From: Selaginella moellendorffii
Lineage: Eukaryota > Streptophyta > Lycopodiopsida > Selaginellales > Selaginellaceae
Direction of reading: 5' to 3'
Length of the DNA: 64,000 nucleotides
NCBI RefSeq assembly: GCF_000143415.4
Contig: NW_003314310.1
Location: 31,194 to 95,193, forward strand
The notes beneath the pieces were generated by a model. The model saw only the letters and a list, made by a program, of their open reading frames with translations. It was not told the DNA's origin and made no database searches. Shown piece by piece: positions 33,441 through 45,174 of the stretch. Numbering within the stretch: the stretch's first letter is position 1; the number at the start of each line of letters is the position of its first letter. A program made the position numbers and the translations under genes.

Positions 33441-33905
33441 ATGCCATTTCATATTTAATAAATTTTCATGATTGTTTCAAAGACTAACTCTTGAGACTGG
33501 GGTGTGGGGGGGTTTGTAGGGGGTTCTAAATGTATAGTAAGGGTAGTGGGTAGGTTGGGCATGGTTGACTAACTTTAGGTATAGTGGGTCTTGGGCCATT
33601 GAATAAAGGGATGGAAAAACTCTCGAATATATAATTAAGGAGTGAAGGAATTGGAGCATGGAATAACTCCTCAAAATATAATTCAAAGTGCAAAAGGATA
33701 AAAGTGACACTAAAATAGTCTTAGAGCATACAGCATTTTAATGCTAAAACTAGCACACAAAATGAAACTAAATGTAGTTTGGCACTATTTTAGTATACTA
33801 GTGGTTTAATGTGAAGATATAAATCTTTTATCAACTAGCATGGTATGGAGCTTGGGCTTTGATCCAAGCCAAGCATAGAATAAGGATAAGCACACAAAGC
33901 AATAT
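33440..33905. repeat. Rearranged remnant of the 1.1-kb LTR family
   Basis: Bases 33440-33590 read as the plus strand of the LTR middle (AGACTAACTC, then TGTATAGTAAGGGTAGTGGG). Bases 33590-33905 read as the minus strand of another part (GCTTGGGCTTTGATCCAAGCC). The junction is an inversion or a fusion of two decayed copies. Confidence 0.55.
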
Positions 33906-34680
33906 TTTCCCTTAGTCCATGTATTCAAGAGTTTATTCCACTCAGTGGTTAGCCTATCTATAGATTAAAGAGTGAAAACTATATGCATTATAAATTTTCA
34001 AAATCCAGTCTCACCACCCCCATCCCCATGTTTTTTCCCATGTATCTCTATAGCCAAAAGAAGCTAGAATTTGCAAATTCTTGCATGGATTCAAGCACAG
34101 CTAGAAATGTCTATATTAACGCTAGTAAATACCCAAATAAATTCCCTTGATCATACCTATTTTTCACATTAAAATAAGTATCTAATTTGAATATTTCAAA
34201 ACGGGTTTTATGTCTCAAAACCCATTGTATAAATTTCGTACCCAAGTTGGGATCGCTTTTGTGTGTTTATGAATACATGCCAATCTAGCATATATCTCAT
34301 CCATGGTCGTCACCTTTATCAAGTGCATGACAATCTTCTTTTGTGGAGATTAAAAATTAAAGAAAAGTTAGTTCCAAGAGAGTGGAATAGAAACCTCCAT
34401 ACCTCATTGTCTCAATAGCTACTAAATCTGTGATATTGCTTAGCTTTCTTAGCCTTTTTTTAATGGTGGAGCCACATGTTACATAAGTTGAGATCCTTTA
34501 TAAGGAGATTATGAATTCATACCTCTAGAACACTTAGGTGACTCATTTGCAAAGCTCTGGACTAAAATGAATTGATTTATCTCTACCAAAAGATCAGAAA
34601 CAAAGACAAAAAATAAAAACGTTTTATAAAGTACAAGCACTTACTGGAGGAATGATTGGATGCACAGAGGATAATTGGGG
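33906..34680 (+). other. Unassigned AT-rich sequence
   Basis: Stops are dense in all frames. No repeat boundary, RNA gene or coding signal was recognised. Confidence 0.35.
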
Positions 34681-35060
34681 TCAGGGTGACAACCTCTAGG
34701 AGCCTCTAGTATGTTGGAGTGACAGCCACTGGGAGCCTTTGGGATGTCAAGGTGATAGCCACGAGTATGTTGTGGTGACAACCCTTGGGAGCCACTAATA
34801 TGTCAGAGTGACAGCCATTGGGAGCTACTGGATGTTGAGGTGACAATCCTTCGGAGCCATTGGCATGTCATGGTGACAGTCACTGGGAGACATTGGAACA
34901 TCAGGGTGAAAGCCACTAGGAACCACTAGTATATTGGGGTGAAAACCCTTAGGAGCCACTAGTATGTTGTAGTGACAGCTGCTGGGATGTTGGGATGACA
35001 GCCATTGGAAACCACTAATATGTCAGGGTGACAGCTGCCTTGGACATGAGTGTGGCCTGA
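34681..35060 (+). repeat. Minisatellite of imperfect units of about 45-50 bp
   Basis: Units centre on GGTGACAGCCACTGGGAGCC and CACTAGTATGT, repeated about eight times with substitutions. The array stops just before the CCTGC target duplication of the LTR element that follows. Confidence 0.65.
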
Positions 35061-35065
35061 CCTGC

Positions 35066-36213
35066 TGTAGTGCACGTGGTTTTGACTCTTTATCCTATGG
35101 TGATTTACCATAGGATAACACCACGAAGCGGAACCTAAACCCTCTTTATGCCATGTGACATATGCCACGTGTCATATGCCACGTGTCCAAAGGACAGTGG
35201 TGTGGAACCCAAGGTTTAGAGCCTTGGGCCACTGAACGAAGAAACAGTGCCAAACTCCCAAGCATGGAGCCAAGAAGTCACGGAACCGAACCACGGAACG
35301 ACTCCTGAGCATATATCCCAAGAAGCAAAGGGACAGGAGCCCGGAGTGACTTGGAATAGTCCTAGAGCAACCAGCATCCCAATGCCAGGACCAGCACGCA
35401 AAACGGAGCCAAATGGAGTCTGGCGCTATTTCGGCATATCGGTGGCCTAACGCGAGGACATAGGTACTCCACCAGCTAGCATGGTGTGGAACTTGGGCTT
35501 AGACCCAAGCCGGACACAGAACAAAGATAAGCACGCAAGCGGGAGTTAGAGTATGCCTCAGGTTGGTCGGCCATACCTAACCTACCCACTATCCCTACTA
35601 TACATTTGAAACCCCCCACATCCCCCCCCTCTTTTGAGGAACACACGCTTTGGGCTTTCACCCCAAGCTTCCTTTAGTATCAGGAGTTAGTTTCTGGGAT
35701 AAGCTCGAAACTAACTAAATATGGAATGGAGCTAAATTGCGAATTTGGACATAGGACGAACACCATTGTGTTCACGCTAATCTCTACATTCTGTAGATAT
35801 GCCAAATGAGCAAATCTAGACACTTTCCATAAATAGCATTTGGGACCGAAATGAGACTGACACAAAAGGCATGATAGCGAGGGTGTTTGGCAGACACGGT
35901 AAGCTATCATCCAGCAATATTGAGGGACTAATCTCAATACACGAGGGTTCTTGTCAAGCCAGTGCAAGACAAAGCAAAAGAGAACTAACAAGCCGGGCCA
36001 AGTATACTCAGCTAAATAAACACTTAGGAATTCTGTCCTTATGCTCATCTGGCCAAGTACAGATGCAAAGTCCAATTTACTAACACTTGAACAAGAGGGG
36101 CTAATAAAGGGAACCAGCAATACCGATTTCCTGCCATCGTGGCAGTAAGGTAAGAGTGTTCGTAAGGACTGGCCAACAGGTAACTTTCGATACCCGAAGT
36201 CACATTCATGACA
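35066..36213 (-). repeat. LTR of the 1.1-kb LTR family, minus orientation
   Basis: It is the reverse counterpart of 9865-11001, bounded by TGTAGTGCACG and ATTCATGACA, and includes a C-run at 35621-35630. Confidence 0.8.
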
Positions 36214-39006
36214 CTCTCCCCCCCTAGGGAAGATCGACATCCTCGTCGATGCACCCTCGAGTCTAGAATACCACCAAGGAAACAACTCCAGAAAAAGTTC
36301 ACAGTACTCACACTATGTGAGAAATGCACTAACTTAAATAAGTTAGGAGGCAACCTCTTTGTCTAATGTAGATGCGCTACCAGCTTAGACACCTTCCGGC
36401 CGTCGCTGACAAGGAAATGACCAACGGAGTCAGCCACCTTTGCTGCTCTGGGAGTCACCCAGCTTACAAAAGTGTGATACGCCCCTGCCCACAGGAACAT
36501 AGAGAGAGAAGCCAGAGGCCCCAACCCTCATGAGCAAAGAAACCAAACCCATTGGTAAGGTTTAGATAGACTACTGTAAATAGGCAGTTAGAGTTGTCTA
36601 CACGGTCACTCCCTTTTAACGGAATAAGGAACATCGACAGAGAGGCGGGTTATGTGACCAGTCGACAGTAGCTACCCCATGACTAGAGATTTCAACATGC
36701 ACACGAAGTGCCGAAGCCAATCTGCCTATACTGGCCCAAACTCAAAGATCAATAGATGGATAATATCAAAGTCATAAACAATGATATCTTAAAGACTTAA
36801 TTATCAATGATGAAATCTTAGAACACAAAAGTATTCCAAGTAAGTTATCATCTGATAAACCAGTATTATAGTATAGGAACCACCAAGATTATCATAATTG
36901 GTAAACACAGGAATCACCATCCAACAAAATTCAATAGCAAGTATATCATCAAGTAAACGCAATGATGAAACTTAACTACCGAAGATGGCAGATAGTATGC
37001 CAAACAACTTACTAAAGAGAACTCAAGAACACAAAGTACCATTGATGGACAAGCACAATGCTCACGAATGTATCACCCGAAGGAAATAACATTTTAATCG
37101 ATTAAAACTAACTCAAGCAATAATCAACAGAATAGAATGAATGTGGTAAGACTAACAAACATAGTTTTCATGCCAACTATCACACTAGCTAAAATAGATT
37201 CCGATCAACAATACCAAGGAACCAGAGTTGCTCAAGCAAGTGTTAGCAACATCCTACTGATGTCTCAAACCCAAGAGACCAATCCAGAGCAAACCACAAA
37301 GAACATGTGGTATTGCGAAAATCCATAAGATATAAAAAAAAACAACTAACCATCATGAAAGATCATCAATCATCCCATCAATGAAGAGATGCATAATCAT
37401 TGTCAAAGAGGAATTCACCATCCCAAAGAACGGCCACTCATTCCATATTAACAACAATCAAACAAAACCTTTTGACAAGGATAATCAACTGTCCTAGATG
37501 ATAGTCAATAATCACCAATGATTGCCAGATGCAAAGCCAACTTCAACATTGAAGCTAACGAGCAAAAATGCCTTCCCCAACAACTTCTAACAAATGAAAC
37601 AATGAGCATGAAAACTCAAAGAATCAAAAGGTCGAAGAAGCCTATAGCCAAGTCTTACCTAACAATGATCACGAGTTTTGCATGAACTAATTTCGATGCT
37701 AAAGAAGAAAATCATGGTACAATCCACAATATCCTCCTCAACACATCCATAAGCTAAACTTCATAATGCAAAGCTAATGAAGAGCAGATTTGCATTAATC
37801 CAAAAGCTAAGCATAACAAAGCTATGCTCGACAAGTGATCACTAAACGATCCTCCATGAATCCATCTATAGCAAGACGTAACTCACTTCATAACAAACAC
37901 AAAAAGAATTATTAGTGATCGATATATTCCAACTCAAACCCAATAAGGATTCAAACTTTCCAATATCGATCACTAACTCTTCTGTTTGTAGAGTTAGCAT
38001 AGTCCACGACTGAATCACTTTTCAAGGAAAAACCAGAGCTCAACCCCTACTAAATAATCTCGTCTAGAACACAACTAACTCAAACTTGCCACTCAATTCA
38101 TTTGAACGACAATATAGTTGCTAACTAGCAAATGCACAAATGTCAATAACACAAAGCTATAGCCAACTCATCAACACTATTTTCATCAAGACTAATGAAA
38201 CTCAATGTCAATCCTAAGGAGAAATATCTCATTTCACTCAAATCTCAACATCAACAATGTCAATAACAGGATATCACTTCAATACCATCAACACCATAAC
38301 AAAGCTAAAAGAAAGCAAGAGTGAATCACCACTCAAAATTCTTTCGCGACCAAGCTAACCAAAGTCGAAAATACTTTTACTTAGTATTCGAGACTAATCC
38401 TCCAACAACATTCAGCTATAGATAACACTTCATCAAGGAGTGAATCACCACATCCAAGACTCAATGAAATCCAACACTACGAACTAAACGCAACCAAATG
38501 ATATCAACAGAGGTAGAGTCAATATGCCAACATGGAAAACCCACGTAAATCTAACGACACGATCCTCCGCAACACCATCTGGTAAAGCAAGCCTATCACT
38601 GAAGAATCTTCACTGAGCGAAGCAAGTGTCAACAGTCTTTGACAAAGTCTACAAGTAATCACTTAGTTGCAAAGCAACCAACAATCACCCTTCAACTTGC
38701 CTTCACAAGACCCAACACTAACTCACGTCATCGAGTCATATACTTGTCTAACATGAACGTAATACCCCAGGTACGAGATAAAGGTTCATAGACAAGCACA
38801 AACTAAATGATTACTCGAATCCAACTCACCGCGATAAACTCACCAACACGTTTAGCCAATTTGTTGACGTTTAACCAACTGGAAAAGGAGCAATTTCTTG
38901 ATGAGAGAGCCCTTAGTGGCTATTTTATCTTCATTTATCCCCCAAGGTTCCAAGGATTCACAGTGACAGTATATCCAAATCTCATCCCACGATCACATGT
39001 GCTACA
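35066..39006 (-). mobile_element. Non-coding LTR element with a single LTR and intact target duplication
   Basis: Read on the minus strand, the element starts TGTAGCACATG, a sequence that elsewhere (11017) lies just behind the primer-binding site. It then runs through a 2.8-kb interior without retroviral reading frames, a polypurine tract (reverse of CTCTCCCCCCCTAG at about 36214) and one LTR at 35066-36213. The whole is flanked by CCTGC at 35061-35065 and 39007-39011. The 5' LTR and primer site are missing, yet the target duplication is perfect. Confidence 0.75.
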
Positions 39007-39011
39007 CCTGC

Positions 39012-40248
39012 TCAAGCTGGAATATATTAAAAGAGCACAAAATTTATGATTAAGTTCGTGTTGGGACAATTAGTAATAGTTTTCCTCTTGCACAATGGGT
39101 GATCAAGAGTTGTAGAGCCTATTTCTTGTCTCCTAGAAAAAGCAGAAAAACAATCTTTAATTAGCTAGTATTAGAATTTGAAAGCACTTACCTTCTAGGG
39201 GTTGATTATTCCAAAAAATTGCTTGATGCCATTCCAATTTGCCCTAGTCTTATATGCTATAAAACCATGAAAGCTGCAACCTTACTAGTTCAGTTTATCA
39301 TAATATTCGAGAGGGACTTTGAAAATATTTCTTACGTCTGGTTTTATATTTTAAACTCTATTGTCAAGTTAGAATGAAAGGACAATGCTTAAAACCATTT
39401 TTAAGACAGTTAGAAATATAACTACCTTTTCTGATGAAAATAGTCTCAAAGATCCATCACACACTACCATAAGTCACGAAGGTTATCCCTGCACACTTAG
39501 TAGATGTTGTTAAGTTGTTGGACCACTAATTGAGAATCTCCCACAAAAGAAACTTGTTGAATCTAGTGAGAGATGGCAAGTTCCATTGCTATGATCATAG
39601 CCAAGTATTTTGCTTTATTAGCAAATATTGCTAGTAATTGTAAGTTCCTTGAGTTTGGACTTCTCGGAAGGTCACCCAGCCCAGTACTATTCAAACCCAA
39701 GAATGCTTAACCCCAAATATCCCAAGACCCTTAACCAATTGAAAAAAGAGGTGCACTCTTGTTCATGGGCCCTTTCCCTTTATATTTGAACCCCATAAAT
39801 CATCTCTCAAGTCGTTTTCTTTGGTTACTTACAATAATGTGGTGCCAATATGAGCAACATTCTTCTCTTGTGCATCAAATATCCAAACACCAACCCCTAC
39901 AACCTGGTTTTTGGGGTAGAAAGCACTGTTAAAGTAAGTTGTGAACTCAAGAGTATCCTAGCCCTCAAATAAAGGGCTAAAGCCCTCACTAAAACTTTTT
40001 GCATGACTCAATGGTGAAGTGCCCCACAATCATTGCATCCATCTCCACAGCCAAATTTCAAAGTACCCTCATGATTCAATCCACTTCCATTTTGAGGAAC
40101 CTCTTGCTGTAGCATTATGAAGCTACTTCATCCTCAACCTCCTCTGCTAAATGCTGGTTGGAATCCACATCCTCATCCTTTTTGAAGCTCTCTACCCTTA
40201 TGAAAGGAGGTGAAATTATCACATGATAGCTCCTTTTGGTTAGTTGCA
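39012..40248 (+). other. Unassigned sequence around a 195-bp solo LTR
   Basis: Apart from the LTR at 39639-39833, no gene or known repeat was recognised. The stretch 40040-40250 holds short Pro/Leu-rich open pieces with stops. Confidence 0.35.
39639..39833 (-). repeat. Solo LTR of the 195-bp family
   Basis: It begins TGTAAGTTCC and ends GGTTACTTACA. Flanking GTAAT and ATAAT agree in four of five positions. A copy of equal length lies at 62374-62568. Confidence 0.7.
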
Positions 40249-40253
40249 AATCC

Positions 40254-41508
40254 TGTTGTGAATATGACTTTGGGTATCAAAAGTTACCTATTGGCTAGTC
40301 CCTTCAGATATTCTTTCCTTACTGCCATGATGGCAAGAGGTCAGTATTGCTAGACTTGTTATCAATTCCCACTTGAGCTAGTTGAAAAACTAGTTAATAA
40401 ACATGCACTTAAATTGGATAGACATAAAGTAGGAACCCTATGTGTTTTTTGTTGAGCATACTCGGCTTGGTTTGAGAAACTTGTGTCATTGGCTTGCACT
40501 TGCTAGTATCAAGAACCCCCATGATATTGAGTTTATTCCCTCAATATCGCTAGATGATAGCTTACTGTGTTTGCCAAACACCCTTGCTATCATGCCTTTT
40601 GTGTTAATCTCATTTTAGTCCCAAATGCTATTTATAGAAAGTGTCTAGATTCACTCATTTAGCACATCTATGGAATGTAGACATTGTCTTGAACACAATG
40701 ATGTTTGTCCCGTGTCCAAATTCGCAATCTAGGGACATTCCATATTTAGTAAGTTTCGAGCTTACCCCAGAGACTAACTCCTGATATTAAGGGAGGCTTG
40801 GGGTGAAAGCCCAAAATGTGTGTTCCGCCGGGGTCCGTCGTCCGCCGACTCCCCCCACCCCGGCGATCGACACACCGAACCGGCGTATGCCCGCACGAGC
40901 GAGACGGACACCAGCCGCAGCCACAGCCACAGCAGTCGATCTGTTCCTCAAGGAAGGGGTGGGGGGAGGGGGGGAGGGGGGGGGGGGGGGGTTGCCCGAA
41001 GGGGTTCCCAATGTGTTGTACGGATAATGGGTAAGTCGAGCATGGTCGACCAACTTGAGGCATAATTTAGCTCCTGTTTGCGTGCCTGTCCTTGTTCTAC
41101 ATCCGATTTGGGTCTAAGCCCAAGTTCCATTCCATACTAGCTAGTGGAGTACCTATATCCTTATGTTAGGCTATCGGTATGCTAAAATAGCACTAGACTC
41201 TATTTGGCTTTGTTTTGTGTGCTGGTCCTAGCATTGGGATGCTAGTTGCTCTATGCTTCTGTCCCTTCGCTCCTTGAGCTTTATACTTGGGAGTCATTCC
41301 ATGCTCCAGTGCTATTGCTCGTTGGCTCCATGCTTGGGAGTTTGGCACCGTTCCTTTGTTTAGTGGCCCAAGGCTCTAAAACTCGGGTTCTACCCATCTA
41401 TCCTTTGGACACGTGGCATGTGGCACATGGAGGGTTTAGGTTCCGCTTTGTGGTGTTATCCTATAGTAAATCACCATAGGATAAAGGGTAAAAACCACGT
41501 GCGCTACA
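40254..41508 (+). repeat. Solo LTR of the 1.1-kb family with target duplication AATCC
   Basis: It begins TGTTGTGAATATG and ends GTGCGCTACA, with AATCC on both sides (40249-40253 and 41509-41513). It is longer than its relatives because of a GC-rich block at about 40826-40945. Confidence 0.85.
40826..40945 (+). repeat. GC-rich insert within the solo LTR
   Basis: About 115 bases of very GC-rich sequence (CCGCCGACTCCCCC, CACACCGAACCGGCG) interrupt the phrase GTGTGTTCCTCAAGG that is continuous in the other LTRs. TGTTCC occurs at both edges. A long G-run follows at 40961-40991. Short open frames across it are not supported as genes. Confidence 0.6.
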
Positions 41509-41513
41509 AATCC

Positions 41514-42652
41514 CCAATTTTAGAATTCTTCCTTATCAAAAACTCTAATGCCTCAACCACCCTCTATGGTCATTTGAGGCCTTTTTAGTGGCTTTTCCCT
41601 AACTTTTCCCTAAAACCTCCTAGGAGCCCAACTCCTGGCATGGCTATTGTTGATGACACTACTATAGCTCCTCTTATAGGTCCATTGGAAGCTAGATAGA
41701 ATCCTCTTGCTACCTCCTCTTTAGCCTATTCTTCCTCATCAATGTTTGCCCAAGTGCATTGCTCAAGTTTCCTTCAAGAACTGTCTTCTAGCCCTCTAGG
41801 AGTTGAGCTCCCTCTTACAATACAGTAGTATATTCCTTTTTAAAAATCTCAAAGATTCTTTTGCTATTCCTGGAAAAGATAATAGATCTCTATATCCTTT
41901 CACTCTCTATAGGACCAAATATTAGGATATGTAATATTCTACTACCTTAAGGAAGGAGGAACAATTGAACTCACCCTAGTTGGCCCACATCACCGGTAGA
42001 TGATGTGGTAGATGATCCATATGGCTAGTTGTGCAGCAAGCTCCTCCAAGTATGCAAAATCACAAAGCTGGTGAGAGTACTAGAGTTCCAGACAAAGATC
42101 TAAGGTCTCAATAAGCTCCTTAGTTCGACACATACACAATTCCTAACTGTCAACCTCCCCACAACAAGATTTAGGAAACCCTGCTTACTAGAAACTTTTT
42201 CCAGCTAAGAAAAGGTGGCACCCTATTCCTACCTCCCAAGATCCAATTGGGTTTGCAACTATCTTTCATATGCTTTGATCCAGTAAGGTTTTTGCCAGAA
42301 TCAAGGCCAAGAAGCACTATACTGCATAGATTCCACTACACTATGCCCAGTGAGCTGGGGTGATGACCAACCTAACCCTTCTCTATCATCGCCCTCCTTT
42401 TTATAACCAATTCTCCCACTAATTTCTACCATATCTCTATTGTGCTCTAGCTAAGTTCTCCTATATTTCCTCCAAAAACTATCTGTTGGCCCTCTAGAAG
42501 TTAAGCTCCCTCTTGCAATACACTAGTATACTCCTTTCTGAGAATCTTAAAGATTCTTTTGCTATTCCTGAAAAAGATAATAGATCTCTCTATCCTTTCA
42601 CCCTCTACACAACCAAATATTAGGATACATAATATTCTACTACCTTCTGAAT
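41514..42652 (+). repeat. Dispersed repeat that is the target of copy B (two partial units)
   Basis: An uninterrupted unit runs at about 41880-42420 (GGACCAAATATTAGGATATG, CTACTACCTT, ACTCACCCTAGTTGGCCC). A second begins at about 42490 and breaks off at 42652, where copy B starts; its continuation is at 58049. No gene was recognised, including in 41514-41880. Confidence 0.6.
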
Positions 42653-42674
42653 GCTCTATTTCGTTAAAGTGGGA
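42653..42674 (+). repeat. Left terminal inverted repeat of copy B
   Basis: The 22 bases beginning GCTCTATTTCG are the exact reverse complement of 58027-58048 and of 8021-8042. Identity stops at base 23. The sequence on the left belongs to a different dispersed repeat. Confidence 0.8.
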
Positions 42675-43309
42675 TTTATTCAGTAAAATGGGACTAGGTA
42701 CAAATTTTCAAGTATTTGAAAATGACGTGAAATTATATGTTTTTTGTCCAGGGGCTAGACATATCTGGGGTATGGTGACTAGCGCGGTGACTTTATGTCC
42801 AGACTGAGTCCATCTGGTTGTATAATAAATCTCATTGTCAAGGTGAACAAGCCGAATCTGAAGCTAAAGAAGAGCGATGGCATGCGCGCACACACTATTT
42901 GTTTGTTCATTGAGCGTGTGGTGAGCTTTCCAAGATGAACGTCATTCCTATTAGCCAGACATATCACTTAATGGTGAGAACATTTAGATATTATTCAATG
43001 TTATCTTTTTCTAACGAATCTAATTGTGAAGGTGTAGCAAGAGGCATTGCTAGTCTGGAGAAGTCATTTAACTCATTTGACCCTTAGTGTATTTTCATGA
43101 AACTAAATAACATTCATATTATTAAAGATTTCTCTAGTACCTTTTTTTTACGACATAGAGGCTTGCATTTCTTTCAAAGGTGATTTAGTAAAAGGCCTGA
43201 GGGCATATGCCATTCTATTTCTCAGACCGGTATTAAGATATACTAGTGCAAAGGGAAAAAGGTATTTGGTGATCAAGTAAATGGCATGAGGGCACACGCC
43301 ATTATAAGC
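42675..43309. other. Left subterminal region of copy B
   Basis: This AT-rich stretch has no gene. It holds palindromes at 42877-42898 and 43281-43302 and a half element at about 43202-43215. Confidence 0.5.
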
Positions 43310-43567
43310 CTAAGCGCTAGTGGACACCTCCTTTTTGGTACTCTCAGCGGTACTATCATCCTTCTCCGGGTCAGTTGTTTTGCTTTGGATTGTTGTCTCT
43401 GACGTTACTGGGGCGTTTTCGATAGTTGTTAATGTTGCCGTTTGTTCAGAAAAATGATCACCTGGAGTATAGTACGGGGAGTTTGGAAGACTTATATATT
43501 CTACATCTTCACCTATCTCCTTCTCCATCTCCTTTTCTGCCTCACTTACAGATTTTGTGCTTGCCAT
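43310..43567 (-). CDS. Small acidic hypothetical protein of the giant element
   Basis: An 85-codon frame starts at an ATG at 43567 and ends just before the palindrome at 43281-43302. The product is rich in Glu, Ser and Thr (EKEMEKEIGEDVEY, DPEKDDSTAEST) with no recognisable domain. A possible acceptor (CATATTTTAG) lies shortly upstream, so it could be a last exon and not a separate gene. It follows the transposase-like gene on the same strand. Confidence 0.35.
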   Translation of the reverse strand: MASTKSVSEAEKEMEKEIGEDVEYISLPNSPYYTPGDHFSEQTATLTTIENAPVTSETTIQSKTTDPEKDDSTAESTKKEVSTSA

Positions 43568-43654
43568 GAGAACGCTCTTCACCCTAAAATATGGAGTTCG
43601 TTGTGTTATAAAAGGAAACCAACACACACGCTGCAAGGGAATGATGGTACATAA

Positions 43655-43775
43655 AGCACGTAAGCCCACAATATGGGTTTATGTGCCATTAATATGGGCC
43701 ACACGCCATATTATTAGATTTATGCACGTGTGATTGGTAAATGCATATGTCACATCATCTCAGGCCACATGCCAT
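43655..43775. repeat. Degenerate palindrome cluster behind the transposase-like gene
   Basis: Half elements with GGCCACACGCCAT (about 43697-43709) and GGCCACATGCCAT (about 43763-43775) are joined to a local inverted repeat around CCCACAATATGGG. The last one touches the stop codon of the gene on the minus strand. Confidence 0.5.
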
Positions 43776-43809
43776 CACGCCTCCTCTGATTCAGATTCGG
43801 ATTGTTCAC

Positions 43810-43861
43810 CTTGAAATAAAATACATTAGAAACTTAGTAAAGGAATATTAATGAATCTCAC
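43810..43861 (-). other. 52-nt terminal intron of the transposase-like gene
   Basis: On the minus strand, GTGAGA follows GTTCAAG and TTTATTTCAAG precedes the last exon. Splicing replaces an early stop with the acidic tail EQSESESEEA. The stop codon then lies at the edge of a palindrome-like sequence. Confidence 0.5.
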
Positions 43862-45095
43862 CTTGAACCCGGGTTATGAATGCTCTTGCTGCATCTCTTG
43901 CATGGTCTGGCAAGGTGATGGTGGCACTCTGCTTCCGCATCCAACCATGCACAACATTATCCACCGATATGCTCATGCTGGGATCCCTTGGATTCAGCAC
44001 CCATCTCTTTTCTAAGCAATCCTTCGTATATCCGGAACTTGGCTTGAACCACTCCACAGTTACATTGAAGGAATTAGTTTCCGCGTCCTCCTCTGCATCA
44101 ATGATGCAGCGCCCCACCCATATCATTTGTTTTTTATTACTGGGTCTGACAAGCACGACCATTCCTTTGCAGACCTATACTGGATTGAATGCTGAATCCG
44201 GCTTCTTGTTCCTCGGCCCACAATAGTGATCCTCCACATCGTTATCTATCACTGCATTTCCAGAGGACATTATTCCGCTACTATCTGGTGCTCTAGGTTC
44301 TGGCCAAAAGGACTCTTCCAATTCTTCATATACAACCGGCCCATTTTGGATAGCAGATATAATCTTCTCCCAGTATTCGAGCAAAGGCTTGCACCTCTGA
44401 AAATAGGATTCTCCACCAAACACCAACCCCCTCTTCCAGAAGGCAATATGCTGTCTAATCCCGGCCACTATACTTTCCTGGTCTTTGAGTCCATCCGGGT
44501 GCATCGGCCGTGGGGAACCCTGAGGAATCATAGGTTCCCCAGTTATGGGATCTCTCTTGAAGAGTTCAATGCCGTCCACTGGCAGCCACACTGTGTCCCA
44601 TTCTCTCATCTTGTACCTCATCACTGGAGCACCGTCACACATGCTGAAATGAAACTGAAGAGGCTTGGAGTGGCCAATCAGCGTTTCAGATCCGTCCCTG
44701 ATGTAGCCTCTTACAAACCCCTTAAAGTCTGGAACCTCTGTCAGAAGTGCAGCTTCAACAGTGCCTTTGATGCAATTTTGGAATTCATCGTAGAGTTGTG
44801 GGAGGGTGAGGACAGTGGATCGCCGGAGGGACTCTGCCAGGTGACTGAACATGGCATCGACGTCTTCATGAGTGTGCCCAACCATGAGAAAGCCAAGTGT
44901 AACCGTTTCAAATATGCCTTTGGCAACAAGCATCGCCAAATACGCGAAGACGTACATGTTTTTGTTCTCACTGCCAGCATTGTCTGTTTGGAGCAGAAGA
45001 TGGGGTGGAAGGCCACATGGGCCGCAAGAACTTCCTTGAGATTCTGCTTCGTTTGGATGAGGCTGTGCATTCACCGGGCGACCAGCCTCGTCGGA

Positions 45096-45174
45096 ATGGC
45101 ATGAGGCCTCACGTGATAACCCTACAATCTGACGGCCAACATATTCACTGGGATGGCATGGGGCCCCACGCGAT
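45096..45174. repeat. Two palindromes inside the transposase-like reading frame
   Basis: They lie at 45096-45117 and 45153-45174, both with slightly decayed right halves. They fall in a region of the protein between two catalytic Asp residues that looks like an insertion. On the minus strand a GTTATC to TGCACAG stretch next to the first could be an intron, which was not resolved. Confidence 0.65.

Noticed and set aside
35061-36353. Minus-strand frames in the 1.1-kb LTR as genes
   Set aside because: The same frames vary between LTR copies and are broken in most. The sequence is an LTR with tract and ends.
40787-41065. Proline- or glycine-rich proteins across the GC-rich insert and G-run
   Set aside because: They overlap on both strands, depend on the homopolymer length and lie inside an LTR.
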